This document shows positions 11,152 through 18,913 of a DNA stretch of 64,000 bases, in pieces. The stretch lies in contig NZ_JAABOQ010000008.1 of the NCBI RefSeq assembly GCF_010671565.1, positions 1 to 64,000 on the forward strand, read 5' to 3'. Both the position numbers and the translations under genes were made by a program. The DNA is from Spongiivirga citrea (GTDB lineage: Bacteria; Bacteroidota; Bacteroidia; Flavobacteriales; Flavobacteriaceae). The notes beneath the pieces are model-generated. The model did no database searches. It saw only the letters and a program-made list of their open reading frames with translations, and was not told where the DNA came from. The stretch's first letter is position 1; each line of letters begins with the position of its first letter.

Positions 11152-11227
11152 CGTTAATAAGCTCGTTAAAATTACGTTAACAACGCTAATACTACAATTT
11201 TCGTTTTGCGGTTTCGGTCAACGTTAA
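11152..11227. repeat. Short CGTTAA repeats upstream of the giant gene
   Basis: The region upstream of the giant gene start holds CGTTAA at 11152, 11164, 11175 and 11222, with related CGCTAA at 11184 and CGTTTT at 11202. The first four copies are spaced 9-12 bp apart, about one helical turn. This could be a regulator-binding array, but the motif is short and the DNA is AT-rich, so chance is possible. I saw no clear TAnnTTTG promoter on the minus strand here. Confidence 0.3.
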
Positions 11228-11342
11228 TAAAAACGGATGAACTGCACAAATACCGCATAAACACTAGGCTTTTCTACTACTAGAACAACTCAATACAAGA
11301 AATCCCTAACAGCTATGAAAACTTTAACATTGTAGAAAAAGT

Positions 11343-12158
11343 CTATTCTTGGATAAAGATAATTATTCTATCAATTACAAATTGAGTACGTAACATTCTA
11401 AAATGACCAGTTCCCTCAATAATCTCCAAACTAGAAATGTCCCAAACTTTATTGACATTTTCAGGATCGCGCTGTGGTTGAATTTTGTCATTTTTATCGT
11501 GAATGATCAGGGCTTTTTCAACTGAAACATTTTGCACAAAATTGCTTACACTCAATAACTTTAAATCTTGACCAGTTTCATTTGCAACCTTCTTTATCAA
11601 TTTATTTTTTAAGCGCTCGGTGATACCAGCTTGCTCAGCAACAAAATTAATGCGATCAATAAATCGATCTGGATTGCTGAGTAGCACATATTTTTTAATG
11701 GATATTTCAGGCTTATTGTTTAAAGCAAAGGTTGTTGCCACTGCGCCGAAAGAATGGCTAACAATATGATCAGGACGTTCTTTTTCAAGTAAAAATTGAA
11801 CCGATTCAGGGAAATCGAATATGGAATTTTTTGAAGCAGAACTGCTCCCATGTGAAGGTGCATCGAAAGTAAAAATGTGATAATTTTTAAGAACTAATTT
11901 TTCAATAATATCAGAAAAATTACCTCCATGACCTTCCCAGCCATGCACTAAGAAAATTTTTGGGCCTGAATTGGGATAGCGATACGTTTTAAGGGCAATA
12001 CCATTGAAATTAACTATCTGCTGATCTGACTTTGATAAGACCTCGACTTCATGTGGGCGTAGTTTTTTAATCTGGGGGAATGCCATTTTTTTATAGGCCA
12101 TTTTAAGCACATAAGATGGGGCTAAAAAACAAGCAATTCTGATTAGAAAAGTATTCAA
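11343..12158 (-). CDS. Alpha/beta hydrolase
   Basis: A 271-residue single-domain hydrolase. It shows the oxyanion segment VHGWEGHGGNF (71-81), the strand motif FDAPSHGSS (98-106), and the nucleophile elbow SHSFGA with Ser136. The acid is probably Asp221 or Asp224 (IHDKND), and the catalytic His is His252 (GTGHFRM). There is no signal peptide; residues 1-20 are mildly hydrophobic. Length and motifs fit lipase or esterase-like members of the fold, but the substrate cannot be read from the sequence. It lies upstream of the giant surface gene on the same strand with a 202 bp gap, so co-transcription is unlikely, and it is divergent from folB. Confidence 0.85.
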   Translation of the reverse strand: MNTFLIRIACFLAPSYVLKMAYKKMAFPQIKKLRPHEVEVLSKSDQQIVNFNGIALKTYRYPNSGPKIFLVHGWEGHGGNFSDIIEKLVLKNYHIFTFDAPSHGSSSASKNSIFDFPESVQFLLEKERPDHIVSHSFGAVATTFALNNKPEISIKKYVLLSNPDRFIDRINFVAEQAGITERLKNKLIKKVANETGQDLKLLSVSNFVQNVSVEKALIIHDKNDKIQPQRDPENVNKVWDISSLEIIEGTGHFRMLRTQFVIDRIIIFIQE

Positions 12159-12276
12159 ATCTTTTTTATCGAAATTAAGATAATTCTGGCTTAGATGACT
12201 GTGTAAATTCTTTTTAGATTGAAGATTAGGGATAAAGCATACTAATTCTATATATACAATTAAGCTTTGGTCTTCG

Positions 12277-12284
12277 TACTTTTG
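12277..12284 (+). promoter_or_regulatory. Putative -7 element upstream of folB
   Basis: TACTTTTG matches the Bacteroidetes -7 consensus TAnnTTTG and ends 17 nt before the folB start codon. I see no clear TTG box 19-23 nt upstream, so support is partial. Confidence 0.4.
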
Positions 12285-12301
12285 AAAACTAAAATTGAAG
12301 A

Positions 12302-12664
12302 ATGGGTGTAATTGAAGTTACCAACATAAAAGTATATGCATATCATGGCTGTTTGGTCGAGGAAGGCAAAATAGGATCGGACTATAGAGTAGATCTTGAA
12401 GTAGAGGCCGATTTGAGTACTTCAGCCCAATCAGATAATTTAAAAGATACAGTAGACTATGTATTACTAAATCAAATTGTAAAAGATGAAATGGCAATAC
12501 GCTCTAAATTATTAGAAGAAGTTGCTAATAGAATTTTAGTTAGAATTTTGAATGAGAGCGACTTAGTTAAAAAGGCGACTGTTTGGGTATCAAAAATCAA
12601 CCCACCTATTGGAGGGAATGTTGAAAAGGTCACAATAAAAATGACTAAGAAACGTGAAATTTAA
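12302..12664 (+). CDS. folB: Dihydroneopterin aldolase
   Basis: Converts 7,8-dihydroneopterin to 6-hydroxymethyl-7,8-dihydropterin in cytoplasmic folate synthesis. The 120 residues match the normal family length. The family pattern is clear: YAYHGCLVEEG (13-22), with the substrate Glu at 20 or 21; the SDNLKDTVDY segment ending at Tyr53; LLEEVA (70-75) with the pterin-contacting Glu; and the catalytic Lys98 in VSKINPPI. The ATG at 12302 gives a normal N-terminus (MGVIEVTNIKVYAYHG). It stands alone, divergent from the hydrolase and followed by the tRNA-Cys cluster, so it is probably monocistronic. Confidence 0.93.
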   Translation: MGVIEVTNIKVYAYHGCLVEEGKIGSDYRVDLEVEADLSTSAQSDNLKDTVDYVLLNQIVKDEMAIRSKLLEEVANRILVRILNESDLVKKATVWVSKINPPIGGNVEKVTIKMTKKREI

Positions 12665-12778
12665 CGGAATTTTTTAGAGACTACATCTTTTGTACTATAT
12701 CTTCAACCTATAAAACAAACCTGTATACCTTCCATTTACCGAATATTGAAAACTTCATTTATTTGAAGTTTAGGTTTA

Positions 12779-12809
12779 TTGTACATTTTGGGATTTTATA
12801 TTACATTTG
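12779..12809 (+). promoter_or_regulatory. Promoter of the tRNA-Cys gene
   Basis: TTG at 12779-12781 is followed after 20 nt by TACATTTG at 12802-12809, a full match to the Bacteroidetes -33/-7 pattern. The -7 box ends 14 nt before the mature tRNA 5' end, a suitable position for a tRNA promoter. Confidence 0.75.
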
Positions 12810-12822
12810 CAGCCCTTGTAAG

Positions 12823-12896
12823 GGCGTCATGGCCGAGTGGCTAGGCGGAGCTCTGCAAAAGCTTTTACAGCGGTTCGAATCCGCTTGACGCCTCCA
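12823..12896 (+). tRNA. tRNA-Cys (anticodon GCA)
   Basis: A complete cloverleaf. The acceptor is GGCGTCA paired with TGACGCC (12886-12892), with discriminator T73 and an encoded CCA at 12894-12896. The anticodon stem GAGCT/AGCTT holds the canonical loop CTGCAAA with T33 and anticodon GCA at 12855-12857. The T arm is AGCGG-TTCGAAT-CCGCT. U73 plus GCA are the cysteine identity elements. It has its own promoter and an intrinsic terminator directly downstream. Confidence 0.95.
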
Positions 12897-12898
12897 AT

Positions 12899-12935
12899 AA
12901 AAACCTTTAAGTGTTCAATACTTGAAGGTTTTTTT
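12899..12935 (+). terminator. Intrinsic terminator after tRNA-Cys
   Basis: Stem AAAAACCTTTAAGT (12899-12912) pairs with ACTTGAAGGTTTTT (12920-12933) with one T-G wobble and a 7-nt loop, running into a T tract that ends at 12935. It separates the normal tRNA-Cys from the two tRNA-Cys-like genes downstream. Confidence 0.8.
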
Positions 12936-12960
12936 ATGTGTTAAATGTTCCAATTTTAAT

Positions 12961-13032
12961 GGCGCTGTGGCTGAATTGGCTAGGCTTAGTTTCGCAAGAA
13001 CTTACATAGTGGTTCGAATCCACTCGGCGCCT
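12961..13032 (+). tRNA. tRNA-Cys-like gene with C33 (copy A)
   Basis: A full cloverleaf: acceptor GGCGCTG with CGGCGCC (13025-13031, one T-G pair), D arm with GG, a 4-nt variable region, T arm AGTGG-TTCGAAT-CCACT, and discriminator T73. In register the anticodon is GCA (12994-12996), but the loop reads TCGCAAG, so position 33 is C instead of the near-universal U. The 27-43 pair of the anticodon stem is a T-T mismatch. No CCA is encoded. No good promoter is seen: the -7 position reads TAAATGTT. It could be a pseudogene, or a tRNA that is charged with Cys but poor in decoding. Confidence 0.7.
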
Positions 13033-13171
13033 CAAAATTTTTATAATAATTTAGGTAGGGTATTTTCACTCCTAGTTGTTTTATATATGTAAGCGAAAAA
13101 GCCATTTTTAAGTTTCAGTTTTTAAATATGGTTTTTAACGTTTTAAATAAGGATATTTGCAATAAAAATAA

Positions 13172-13244
13172 GGCGTTGTGGCTGAAATAGGATAGGCTAA
13201 ACTCCGCAAGAGTTTACACAGTGGTTCGAATCCACTCGGCGCCT
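13172..13244 (+). tRNA. tRNA-Cys-like gene with C33 (copy B)
   Basis: A full cloverleaf: acceptor GGCGTTG with CGGCGCC (13237-13243), D loop with GG, a perfect 5 bp anticodon stem AAACT/AGTTT, T arm identical to copy A, and discriminator T73. The loop is CCGCAAG, so anticodon GCA (13206-13208) again follows C33. No CCA is encoded. Against copy A, anticodon-stem pairs 29-41 (G-C to A-T) and 30-40 (T-A to C-G) have changed on both sides, which argues for selection on the fold. A near-consensus -7 box (GATATTTG, 13152-13159) sits 12 nt upstream, much like the normal tRNA-Cys, and a strong terminator follows. Confidence 0.75.
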
Positions 13245-13251
13245 CAAGAAC

Positions 13252-13289
13252 AAAACCATCAGATAATTATCTGGTGGTTTTCTTTTTTT
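13252..13289 (+). terminator. Intrinsic terminator after the tRNA-like genes
   Basis: AAAACCATCAGATAA (13252-13266) pairs with TTATCTGGTGGTTTT (13267-13281) with one T-G wobble, followed by CTTTTTTT. It ends the tRNA-like transcript and, read on the other strand, may also end the LysE-family gene whose stop is at 13302. Confidence 0.8.
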
Positions 13290-13301
13290 ACTGAATACCG
13301 C

Positions 13302-13997
13302 TTAGTTATTTTTAATTGGATCAATAATCTTCTCCTCGATAAGATGTTGCATTTGTTCTTTCTTACCAGGAAATAAGCCTTGACTTATCAATACAATACC
13401 GAAAATAGCCAGTATAATACTGATGACTTTTTTCACCCTATATATGCGATGACTGGTGAGTTTGTTTTTAAGTTGCTTTGCCAACAGAATTTTTAGGATA
13501 TCGATAGCCAGGTATGATAGAAGAATAGTGGCGAAAAAGGTGATGATTCGATTAGAATCCATATTCAATTTAGGCCCGAATACGATGATAACTCCAAGCC
13601 AGAACCCTAGTACACCAATGTTTATGAAGTTGAGTAGAAAGCCTTTGAAAAAAAGACTAAAATAATTGGTTTTATCAATCTTTATAGCGGTTTCATCTTC
13701 CGCTTTTTTATAATCCTTATTCAGTTTTATAAAGGAGATAACACCGTATGCCAATAACAATATTCCACCAAAAATGAATAAAGCCGGATCATCCTTTAAT
13801 TTTTCAAGAATTTGATTGGTACTTAAATAAGCAACTAAAATAAATACAATATCAGCAAAAATAACCCCGATGTCAAAAACCAAGGCTGCTCTAAATCCTC
13901 TTATAGCGCTCGTTTCTAGCAGCACAAAAAATACTGGCCCTATTGTAAAAGCCAATAAAATCCCCCAAGGAATCGCTGCTAAAATATCATCAACCAT
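13302..13997 (-). CDS. LysE family translocator
   Basis: A 231-residue inner-membrane protein with about six hydrophobic segments. The N-terminus PWGILLAFTIGPVFFVLLET followed by RGFRAALVFDIG is the hallmark of the LysE/RhtB exporter family, which exports amino acids or related small metabolites. Length is normal for the family. The substrate cannot be assigned from sequence. Its ATG lies only 4 bp from a 14-bp perfect inverted repeat (14002-14050) that could affect translation or end the upstream gene. Confidence 0.85.
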   Translation of the reverse strand: MVDDILAAIPWGILLAFTIGPVFFVLLETSAIRGFRAALVFDIGVIFADIVFILVAYLSTNQILEKLKDDPALFIFGGILLLAYGVISFIKLNKDYKKAEDETAIKIDKTNYFSLFFKGFLLNFINIGVLGFWLGVIIVFGPKLNMDSNRIITFFATILLSYLAIDILKILLAKQLKNKLTSHRIYRVKKVISIILAIFGIVLISQGLFPGKKEQMQHLIEEKIIDPIKNN

Positions 13998-14001
13998 GCA
14001 A

Positions 14002-14050
14002 AAGGTGTAGTTTTAAACGAAAATAAGTCATTTGTCTAAAACTACACCTT
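14002..14050. repeat. 14-bp perfect inverted repeat before the LysE gene
   Basis: AAGGTGTAGTTTTA (14002-14015) and its exact reverse complement (14037-14050) are separated by 21 nt. On the minus strand the hairpin lies 37 nt after the head-GIN gene stop and ends 4 nt before the LysE start codon. The downstream side has only CTTTTGC, a weak T-run. It may be a terminator or a 5' leader hairpin acting on LysE translation. Confidence 0.6.
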
Positions 14051-14087
14051 ATTAGTATAATATTTGAAAATATCAAGCGATGTTACA

Positions 14088-14762
14088 TTAACTTCTCACG
14101 CGAACACGGCCTCCTAAAAAAGTGCTTTTATTTACAGTTTCTGGATTGCCATAAATATCAACATCACCACCAGCTCGTACTTTAACATCAACAACATCAC
14201 TTGCGTTTACTGTACCTTCTCCCGCCGCTCTAATAGTAATTTTAGTTTTTTTTGTTCTTAGATCCCTACCTTCATATACACCACCTGTATTTAAAGTAAC
14301 TTCTTGGGTTTTAGAGGTGCCTGAGGTTTCAATAATTCCTCCAGTAACCGATCTAACCTCAACGCGATCGACGTCAAGACCAACCTTTATTTTTCCGCCT
14401 TCTTGCGCTTTTAAATGAACAAACGACTGTTCTATTAATTCATTAGAAACGATAACCGCGCCTTCATTTGCATCTATTATTTCAATGTCTTTATAGTGTA
14501 CTTCTACAAAAGTATTTGCACCATCAAAGATCTTTTCAAACTGCATTCTGATCTTTAGCTTTCCATTTTTGTTAATCACTTCAACATCATCAGCATCCCG
14601 CCCAGAAATAACTACTTTTTCTTCATCCGATTTTACCAAGTTCACCTCAATGCGATCAAACACTTTTACATCATAAAAGTCACCTACATTTTTCTCTTTA
14701 GGGTTTTGTGCAAATAAGCCTAGGGTAATTAGACTAAAGGCAATGGTTGTTATTTTTTTCAT
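14088..14762 (-). CDS. Head-GIN domain (DUF2807) secreted protein
   Basis: A 224-residue protein if started at the ATG at 14762, which gives the signal peptide MKKITTIAFSLITLGLFAQN; the open frame extends 31 codons further up but without a plausible start context. The mature part has the DUF2807 'head GIN' pattern: DVKVFDRIEVNLVKSDEEKV, then repeating short beta strands with Gly-Ala-Asn turns (EGAVIVS, GGIIETSG, AGEGTVNASD, AGGDVDIYG), consistent with a right-handed beta-helix. These are envelope or periplasmic proteins of unknown function common in Bacteroidetes. It is divergent from the lytic transglycosylase gene. Confidence 0.85.
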   Translation of the reverse strand: MKKITTIAFSLITLGLFAQNPKEKNVGDFYDVKVFDRIEVNLVKSDEEKVVISGRDADDVEVINKNGKLKIRMQFEKIFDGANTFVEVHYKDIEIIDANEGAVIVSNELIEQSFVHLKAQEGGKIKVGLDVDRVEVRSVTGGIIETSGTSKTQEVTLNTGGVYEGRDLRTKKTKITIRAAGEGTVNASDVVDVKVRAGGDVDIYGNPETVNKSTFLGGRVRVRS

Positions 14763-14955
14763 AAGTTCTATTCGTTTTTTGTTTAATTGATACTGTAAAG
14801 ATGAACTGAAAAGACGATTGTTACACCTTTCTTCAAAAATAATGGCATTTAACAATAAGTGATTTTAAAATTTACTTAAAAAACACGATTTTAGCCTTAA
14901 TGAGCGTTAGTAAAACTACGAGCATAATAATGATGATTAAAAAAGAAGCGTGTAG

Positions 14956-16524
14956 ATGAAGTATTTATGTTATGTGTTGACCCTGTTAAGCTGTTCTTTA
15001 AGCCTTGGTCAGCAAGATTCCATTCCCACAAAACCAGAAACCATAAAAATTGAAAGCTCAGTTGATTCTTTACTTCAAAACAAGGAAAAACTTGAGGTAT
15101 TAACCATTGATAAAAAGGTTATTACTACCAAGAGTATTGCCGGATTTCGCGATTATGAAAAGGCATATCAATATGATAGCCTTTGGCTGCAATTACAACG
15201 AGAATCGGATTATTACCAGTTAGTTGATGTGATTTCTAAAGATGAAAACAGTGTAGTCAATCCTAATTTGCCAACCGATACTTTAAAACATCGACTCGCA
15301 TTATTAAATGAGCGAACACCTTTTAATGTAGAATACAACCCAGGTCTTGAGAGGGTAATCAATACTTTTCTGACCAAGAAATCCGATTTTTTACAACGAA
15401 TGCTTACTAAGAGTCAGTTTTATTTCCCAATGTTCGAGCAGCAATTGGATAATTATGATATTCCATTAGAAATGAAATATCTGGCAATTGTAGAATCGGC
15501 TTTGAATCCGAGAGCACGATCTCGAGTTGGAGCTACAGGACTTTGGCAATTTATGTATCCTACAGGTCGGCAGTTTGGACTAGATGTAAATAGTTATGTT
15601 GATGAACGCCGTGATCCTATTATGGCGACGGAGGCTGCATGTAAGTATTTAAAAGCACTAAACAAGACATTTGATGATTGGGATTTAGCACTTGCCGCTT
15701 ACAACTCGGGCCCAGGTAATGTATCAAGAGCAATACGTCGATCGGGAGGTCGAACTAACTATTGGAATTTAAGGGGATATCTACCTAGGGAAACGGCTGG
15801 TTACGTTCCTGCTTTTTTAGCAATGATGTATATTTTTGAATATGCCGATGTGCATGGAATTCAACCTCAGAAATTAACCACACCTTATTTCGAAACTGAT
15901 ACACTTCATATAAAGCAACTTATAACCTTCGATCAAATTGAAGCAGTGACTGATATTCCCGAGGAAGAACTTCAGTTTTTCAATCCATCTTATAAATTGG
16001 ATATTATTCCTGTTGTTAAAGGCAAGAATTACTATTTGAGATTACCAAAACATGCTTCTGGGAGATTTGTAGCCAATGAAGATTCTATTTATTCCTATGC
16101 AAAAGCAGAAAATGCAAAGCGAGAAAAACCCTTACCAAAATTACAGGAACTAAATAAACGTATTCGCTATCGGGTTAGAAATGGAGATTATTTAGGTAAA
16201 ATTGCAAATTTATACGGTGTCCGTATTCGAGATATTAAACGTTGGAACGGAATGCGAAGCAACAATCTAAAAATAGGACAACGCCTTACCATTTTTCCTA
16301 GAAAACCTGGATTTGCTGCTGTTAAGCCAGAGACACGAAAAAAGTCTAAACCAATAGACCCTACTAATCTGACTACTTATGTTGTTGAAGAAGGAGACTC
16401 TCTTTGGACCATCTCTCAAAAATTTCCAGGAGTTTCTATCCAAAATATTAAAGATTGGAACGATATTAGTGGTAGCAATTTGCAACCAGGGATGAAATTG
16501 AAGATTTCTGGTGGAAAACCTTAA
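14956..16524 (+). CDS. Lytic murein transglycosylase with two LysM domains (MltD-like)
   Basis: Cleaves the glycan strand of peptidoglycan to a 1,6-anhydro end in the periplasm. The 522 residues start with a signal peptide (MKYLCYVLTLLSCSLSLGQQ). The SLT domain spans about 150-300 with catalytic Glu180 in AIVESALNPRA, then GATGLWQFM and the AAYNSGPGNVSRAI motif. Two peptidoglycan-binding LysM domains follow at about 406-450 (RNGDYLGKIANLYGV) and 475-518 (EEGDSLWTISQKF). This order matches MltD. A DUF4837 lipoprotein gene follows after 9 bp and is probably co-transcribed. Confidence 0.92.
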   Translation: MKYLCYVLTLLSCSLSLGQQDSIPTKPETIKIESSVDSLLQNKEKLEVLTIDKKVITTKSIAGFRDYEKAYQYDSLWLQLQRESDYYQLVDVISKDENSVVNPNLPTDTLKHRLALLNERTPFNVEYNPGLERVINTFLTKKSDFLQRMLTKSQFYFPMFEQQLDNYDIPLEMKYLAIVESALNPRARSRVGATGLWQFMYPTGRQFGLDVNSYVDERRDPIMATEAACKYLKALNKTFDDWDLALAAYNSGPGNVSRAIRRSGGRTNYWNLRGYLPRETAGYVPAFLAMMYIFEYADVHGIQPQKLTTPYFETDTLHIKQLITFDQIEAVTDIPEEELQFFNPSYKLDIIPVVKGKNYYLRLPKHASGRFVANEDSIYSYAKAENAKREKPLPKLQELNKRIRYRVRNGDYLGKIANLYGVRIRDIKRWNGMRSNNLKIGQRLTIFPRKPGFAAVKPETRKKSKPIDPTNLTTYVVEEGDSLWTISQKFPGVSIQNIKDWNDISGSNLQPGMKLKISGGKP

Positions 16525-16533
16525 CTTATACAG

Positions 16534-17514
16534 ATGAAAAAAATCGGACTTGCAGTACTATCCCTAATCATATGTTCAGGATGTGTTAGTAAAACGGATA
16601 AGAAGGATTTATTACCAAATTCGTATGGGAGAATGGGCTCGTTAGCAGTTGTTATTGAGAACGACCTTTGGAAAGGGAAAGTAGGAGATGTGGTTCGCGA
16701 TATTTTTGCTGCCGAAGCAATTGGACTTCCTCAGGTAGAACCTGTTTTTTCAATCTTGCAAATGCCAAGTAGTGCATTTACTGGTTATACCAAAAATTAC
16801 CGCAATGCACTAATCATTAAAAAAGGAGAGAATGTCACCTTTGGTATTAGCGAAGATAAAAATGCCTCTCCTCAAAAATTGGTTTATGTAATTGATACGA
16901 CTGAGGCAAAGATTATTGAAAATTTAAAAGCACAACAGAAAAAGATCATTGAAACTTTTAAAGAGAATGATGTAAAAGAAAGTTGGGGTCGCTTTAGAGG
17001 GACTCCTTATGAAAAATCGGATGTTTCGGAGACATTTAATATTGATATGCTGTTGACTTCTCTTTATGAAACAAAGCGAAAAGAGGATAATTTCATGTGG
17101 CTTCAAAAAGAAATAAAAGAAGGTAGCCAGAATATTTTAATTTACGAGTTGCCAAAAGGCTTTATTCAATATAAAGACTCAGCAGCAGTAGGAGAAATTA
17201 TTAGAATGCGTGATTCTATCGGATTTTCTTTCATTCCGGGTCGACTTGAAAATACACACATGATCACTGAAGAGGCTTATGCACCATATGTTTTTGATGC
17301 GATATTAGATAACAAACCTACCATAGAAACTAGAGGAACTTGGGAAGTGAAAGGTGATTTTATGGCGGGACCTTTCTTAAACTATATTATACATGATGAC
17401 ATTAACAATCGTCAATTGGTGTTAGAGGGTTTTGTGTTTGCGCCTTCTGTAGAGAAGCGCAATTTTATGCTCGAGCTAGAAGCAATACTCCGATCGGTTA
17501 GGATTAGGAAGTAA
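16534..17514 (+). CDS. DUF4837 family lipoprotein
   Basis: A 326-residue lipoprotein with lipobox LIICSGC (Cys17). The body matches the DUF4837 family as I know it: SYGRMGSLAVVIENDLWKGK, VGDVVRDIFAAEAIGLPQ, and late motifs ETRGTWEVKGDFMAGPF and LVLEGFVFAP. The function of the family is unknown; it is found in Bacteroidetes. It sits 9 bp after the lytic transglycosylase, suggesting an envelope-related role for both, an inference from linkage only. Confidence 0.85.
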   Translation: MKKIGLAVLSLIICSGCVSKTDKKDLLPNSYGRMGSLAVVIENDLWKGKVGDVVRDIFAAEAIGLPQVEPVFSILQMPSSAFTGYTKNYRNALIIKKGENVTFGISEDKNASPQKLVYVIDTTEAKIIENLKAQQKKIIETFKENDVKESWGRFRGTPYEKSDVSETFNIDMLLTSLYETKRKEDNFMWLQKEIKEGSQNILIYELPKGFIQYKDSAAVGEIIRMRDSIGFSFIPGRLENTHMITEEAYAPYVFDAILDNKPTIETRGTWEVKGDFMAGPFLNYIIHDDINNRQLVLEGFVFAPSVEKRNFMLELEAILRSVRIRK

Positions 17515-17621
17515 AAAGATTCAGTCGATAAATTTCATCTTTCAGGGCGAGTGATCCCGAATCATGAAGGATAGTATCGATGCCTCTTTATATACCTTTC
17601 TTTTATCAGATTTTCAGACAC

Positions 17622-17652
17622 AAAAAAGACGCAACCTTTAAAAGTGCGTCTT
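17622..17652 (-). terminator. Terminator of tatA
   Basis: On the minus strand the arm AAGACGCA (from 17652) pairs with TGCGTCTT (ending 17626) around an 11-nt loop, then runs into a six-T tract. It begins 28 nt past the tatA stop. Confidence 0.75.
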
Positions 17653-17679
17653 ATATTTTAAAGCAGTAAAAGAAAATTC

Positions 17680-17862
17680 TTATTCCTCTACTTTTTTAGT
17701 GTCTTCATCTTCTTTAGTTGCATCTTTAAATTCTTTGATGCCACTACCAAGGCCACGCATTAATTCAGGGATTTTTTTACCTCCGAATAATAGTAATACA
17801 ACACCTACTATAATGGCTATTTGCCAAGGTCCTATTACCAGTGGAATATTTAAAAAAGTCAT
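17680..17862 (-). CDS. tatA: Sec-independent protein translocase TatA/E
   Basis: A 60-residue subunit that forms the pore of the twin-arginine pathway for folded proteins. It has one membrane helix ([20 protein letters not shown]), the conserved FGGKKIPEL hinge, an amphipathic helix ([14 protein letters not shown]) and an acidic/basic tail. Length is typical for TatA. tatC is not adjacent. A terminator lies downstream, and a promoter-like pair lies about 22 bp upstream, so it is monocistronic. Confidence 0.93.
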   Translation of the reverse strand: MTFLNIPLVIGPWQIAIIVGVVLLLFGGKKIPELMRGLGSGIKEFKDATKEDEDTKKVEE

Positions 17863-17883
17863 GTTCTTATTAATTTAGATAAA

Positions 17884-17918
17884 CAAAGGTAGTAAAAAAC
17901 AATATAAACCAAATCAAA
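17884..17918 (-). promoter_or_regulatory. Putative promoter of tatA
   Basis: Read on the minus strand, TTTG (17918-17915) is followed after 23 nt by TACCTTTG (17891-17884), close to the Bacteroidetes pattern. The spacing is at the long end. Confidence 0.5.
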
Positions 17919-17999
17919 GGAGTTATCAATTAACAAAGTCAGTAACACCTAATTTTCATAATCCTGGTAAAATACTATTAGGTATAAATGGGTAATATT

Positions 18000-18007
18000 T
18001 ATATTTG
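18000..18007 (+). promoter_or_regulatory. -7 element of the M23 peptidase gene
   Basis: TATATTTG fits TAnnTTTG and ends 9 nt before the ATG. If used, the transcript would have only a few untranslated bases. No clear -33 box is seen. Confidence 0.45.
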
Positions 18008-18016
18008 CTTTGAATT

Positions 18017-18886
18017 ATGGCGAAAAAGAAGGAAAAAAGAGAGCAATTTAAACGCAAATTACTGCATCAATACCGCATGGTGGTTTTGAATGAAGAGACT
18101 TTTGAGGAGCGTTTTTCTTTTAAGCTAACACGACTTAACGTATTTGTAGTTGGCACGCTTTGTTCTTTGTTATTAATAGCACTTACTGTTATTTTAATAG
18201 CATTTACGCCAATTCGCGAATATATCCCGGGTTATTCATCAACTGCATTAAAGGAAAAAGCAACATTACTTACTTATAAAACCGACTCATTAGAACATAT
18301 CATATCTCGTAATAATCAATACTTAAATTCTGTTAGAAAGGTATTGACGGGAGACATCTCTAGCGATGAGGTAAACAAAGATTCTTTATTTGAAGAGTTT
18401 AATGTCGATAATATGAAGGTCGATCTTACTCCAATTAAAGAAGATTCTATCTTGAGAGAACAGGTTTCAAGAGAAGATAAATTCAATTTGTTTGATTCTG
18501 CCACCTCTAAAGTTGGTTTTGTGCCGTTTACCCCTGTATCTGGAAGTATATCACAAGGCTATAATCCAAAAGAAAAGCATTATGCAGTAGATGTGGTAGT
18601 CAAAGAAGGAACCCCAATTAAATCGGTGGCTGATGGAACCGTGATTTTTGCAGGATGGACCACTGATACAGGTTATGTAATGATTATTGAACACGCAAAC
18701 AGCTTATTGTCGGTATATAAGCACAACAAATCATTAACTAAGCAGCAAGGTGAATTAGTAAAAGCTGGCGAGGTAATTGCGGCATCAGGATCTACAGGAG
18801 AATTAACAACTGGTCCACATTTGCATTTTGAATTATGGAGTGATGGATATCCTATGAATCCAACTAACTTTATAGATTTTGAATAA
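18017..18886 (+). CDS. M23 family metallopeptidase
   Basis: A 289-residue, inner-membrane-anchored LytM/M23 protein. Residues 1-40 are basic and cytoplasmic, 41-63 form a membrane helix, and 80-110 look coiled. The C-terminal domain has the zinc-site pattern: His188 and Asp192 (HYAVDVV), His236 in YKHNKSL, and His268/His270 in GPHLHFELW. All the usual zinc and catalytic residues are therefore present, so it may be an active peptidoglycan endopeptidase acting in the periplasm. The GH3-type gene follows after 27 bp on the same strand. Confidence 0.9.
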   Translation: MAKKKEKREQFKRKLLHQYRMVVLNEETFEERFSFKLTRLNVFVVGTLCSLLLIALTVILIAFTPIREYIPGYSSTALKEKATLLTYKTDSLEHIISRNNQYLNSVRKVLTGDISSDEVNKDSLFEEFNVDNMKVDLTPIKEDSILREQVSREDKFNLFDSATSKVGFVPFTPVSGSISQGYNPKEKHYAVDVVVKEGTPIKSVADGTVIFAGWTTDTGYVMIIEHANSLLSVYKHNKSLTKQQGELVKAGEVIAASGSTGELTTGPHLHFELWSDGYPMNPTNFIDFE

Positions 18887-18913
18887 GTTTAAAATTTAAT
18901 TAGACTAGCCTTA

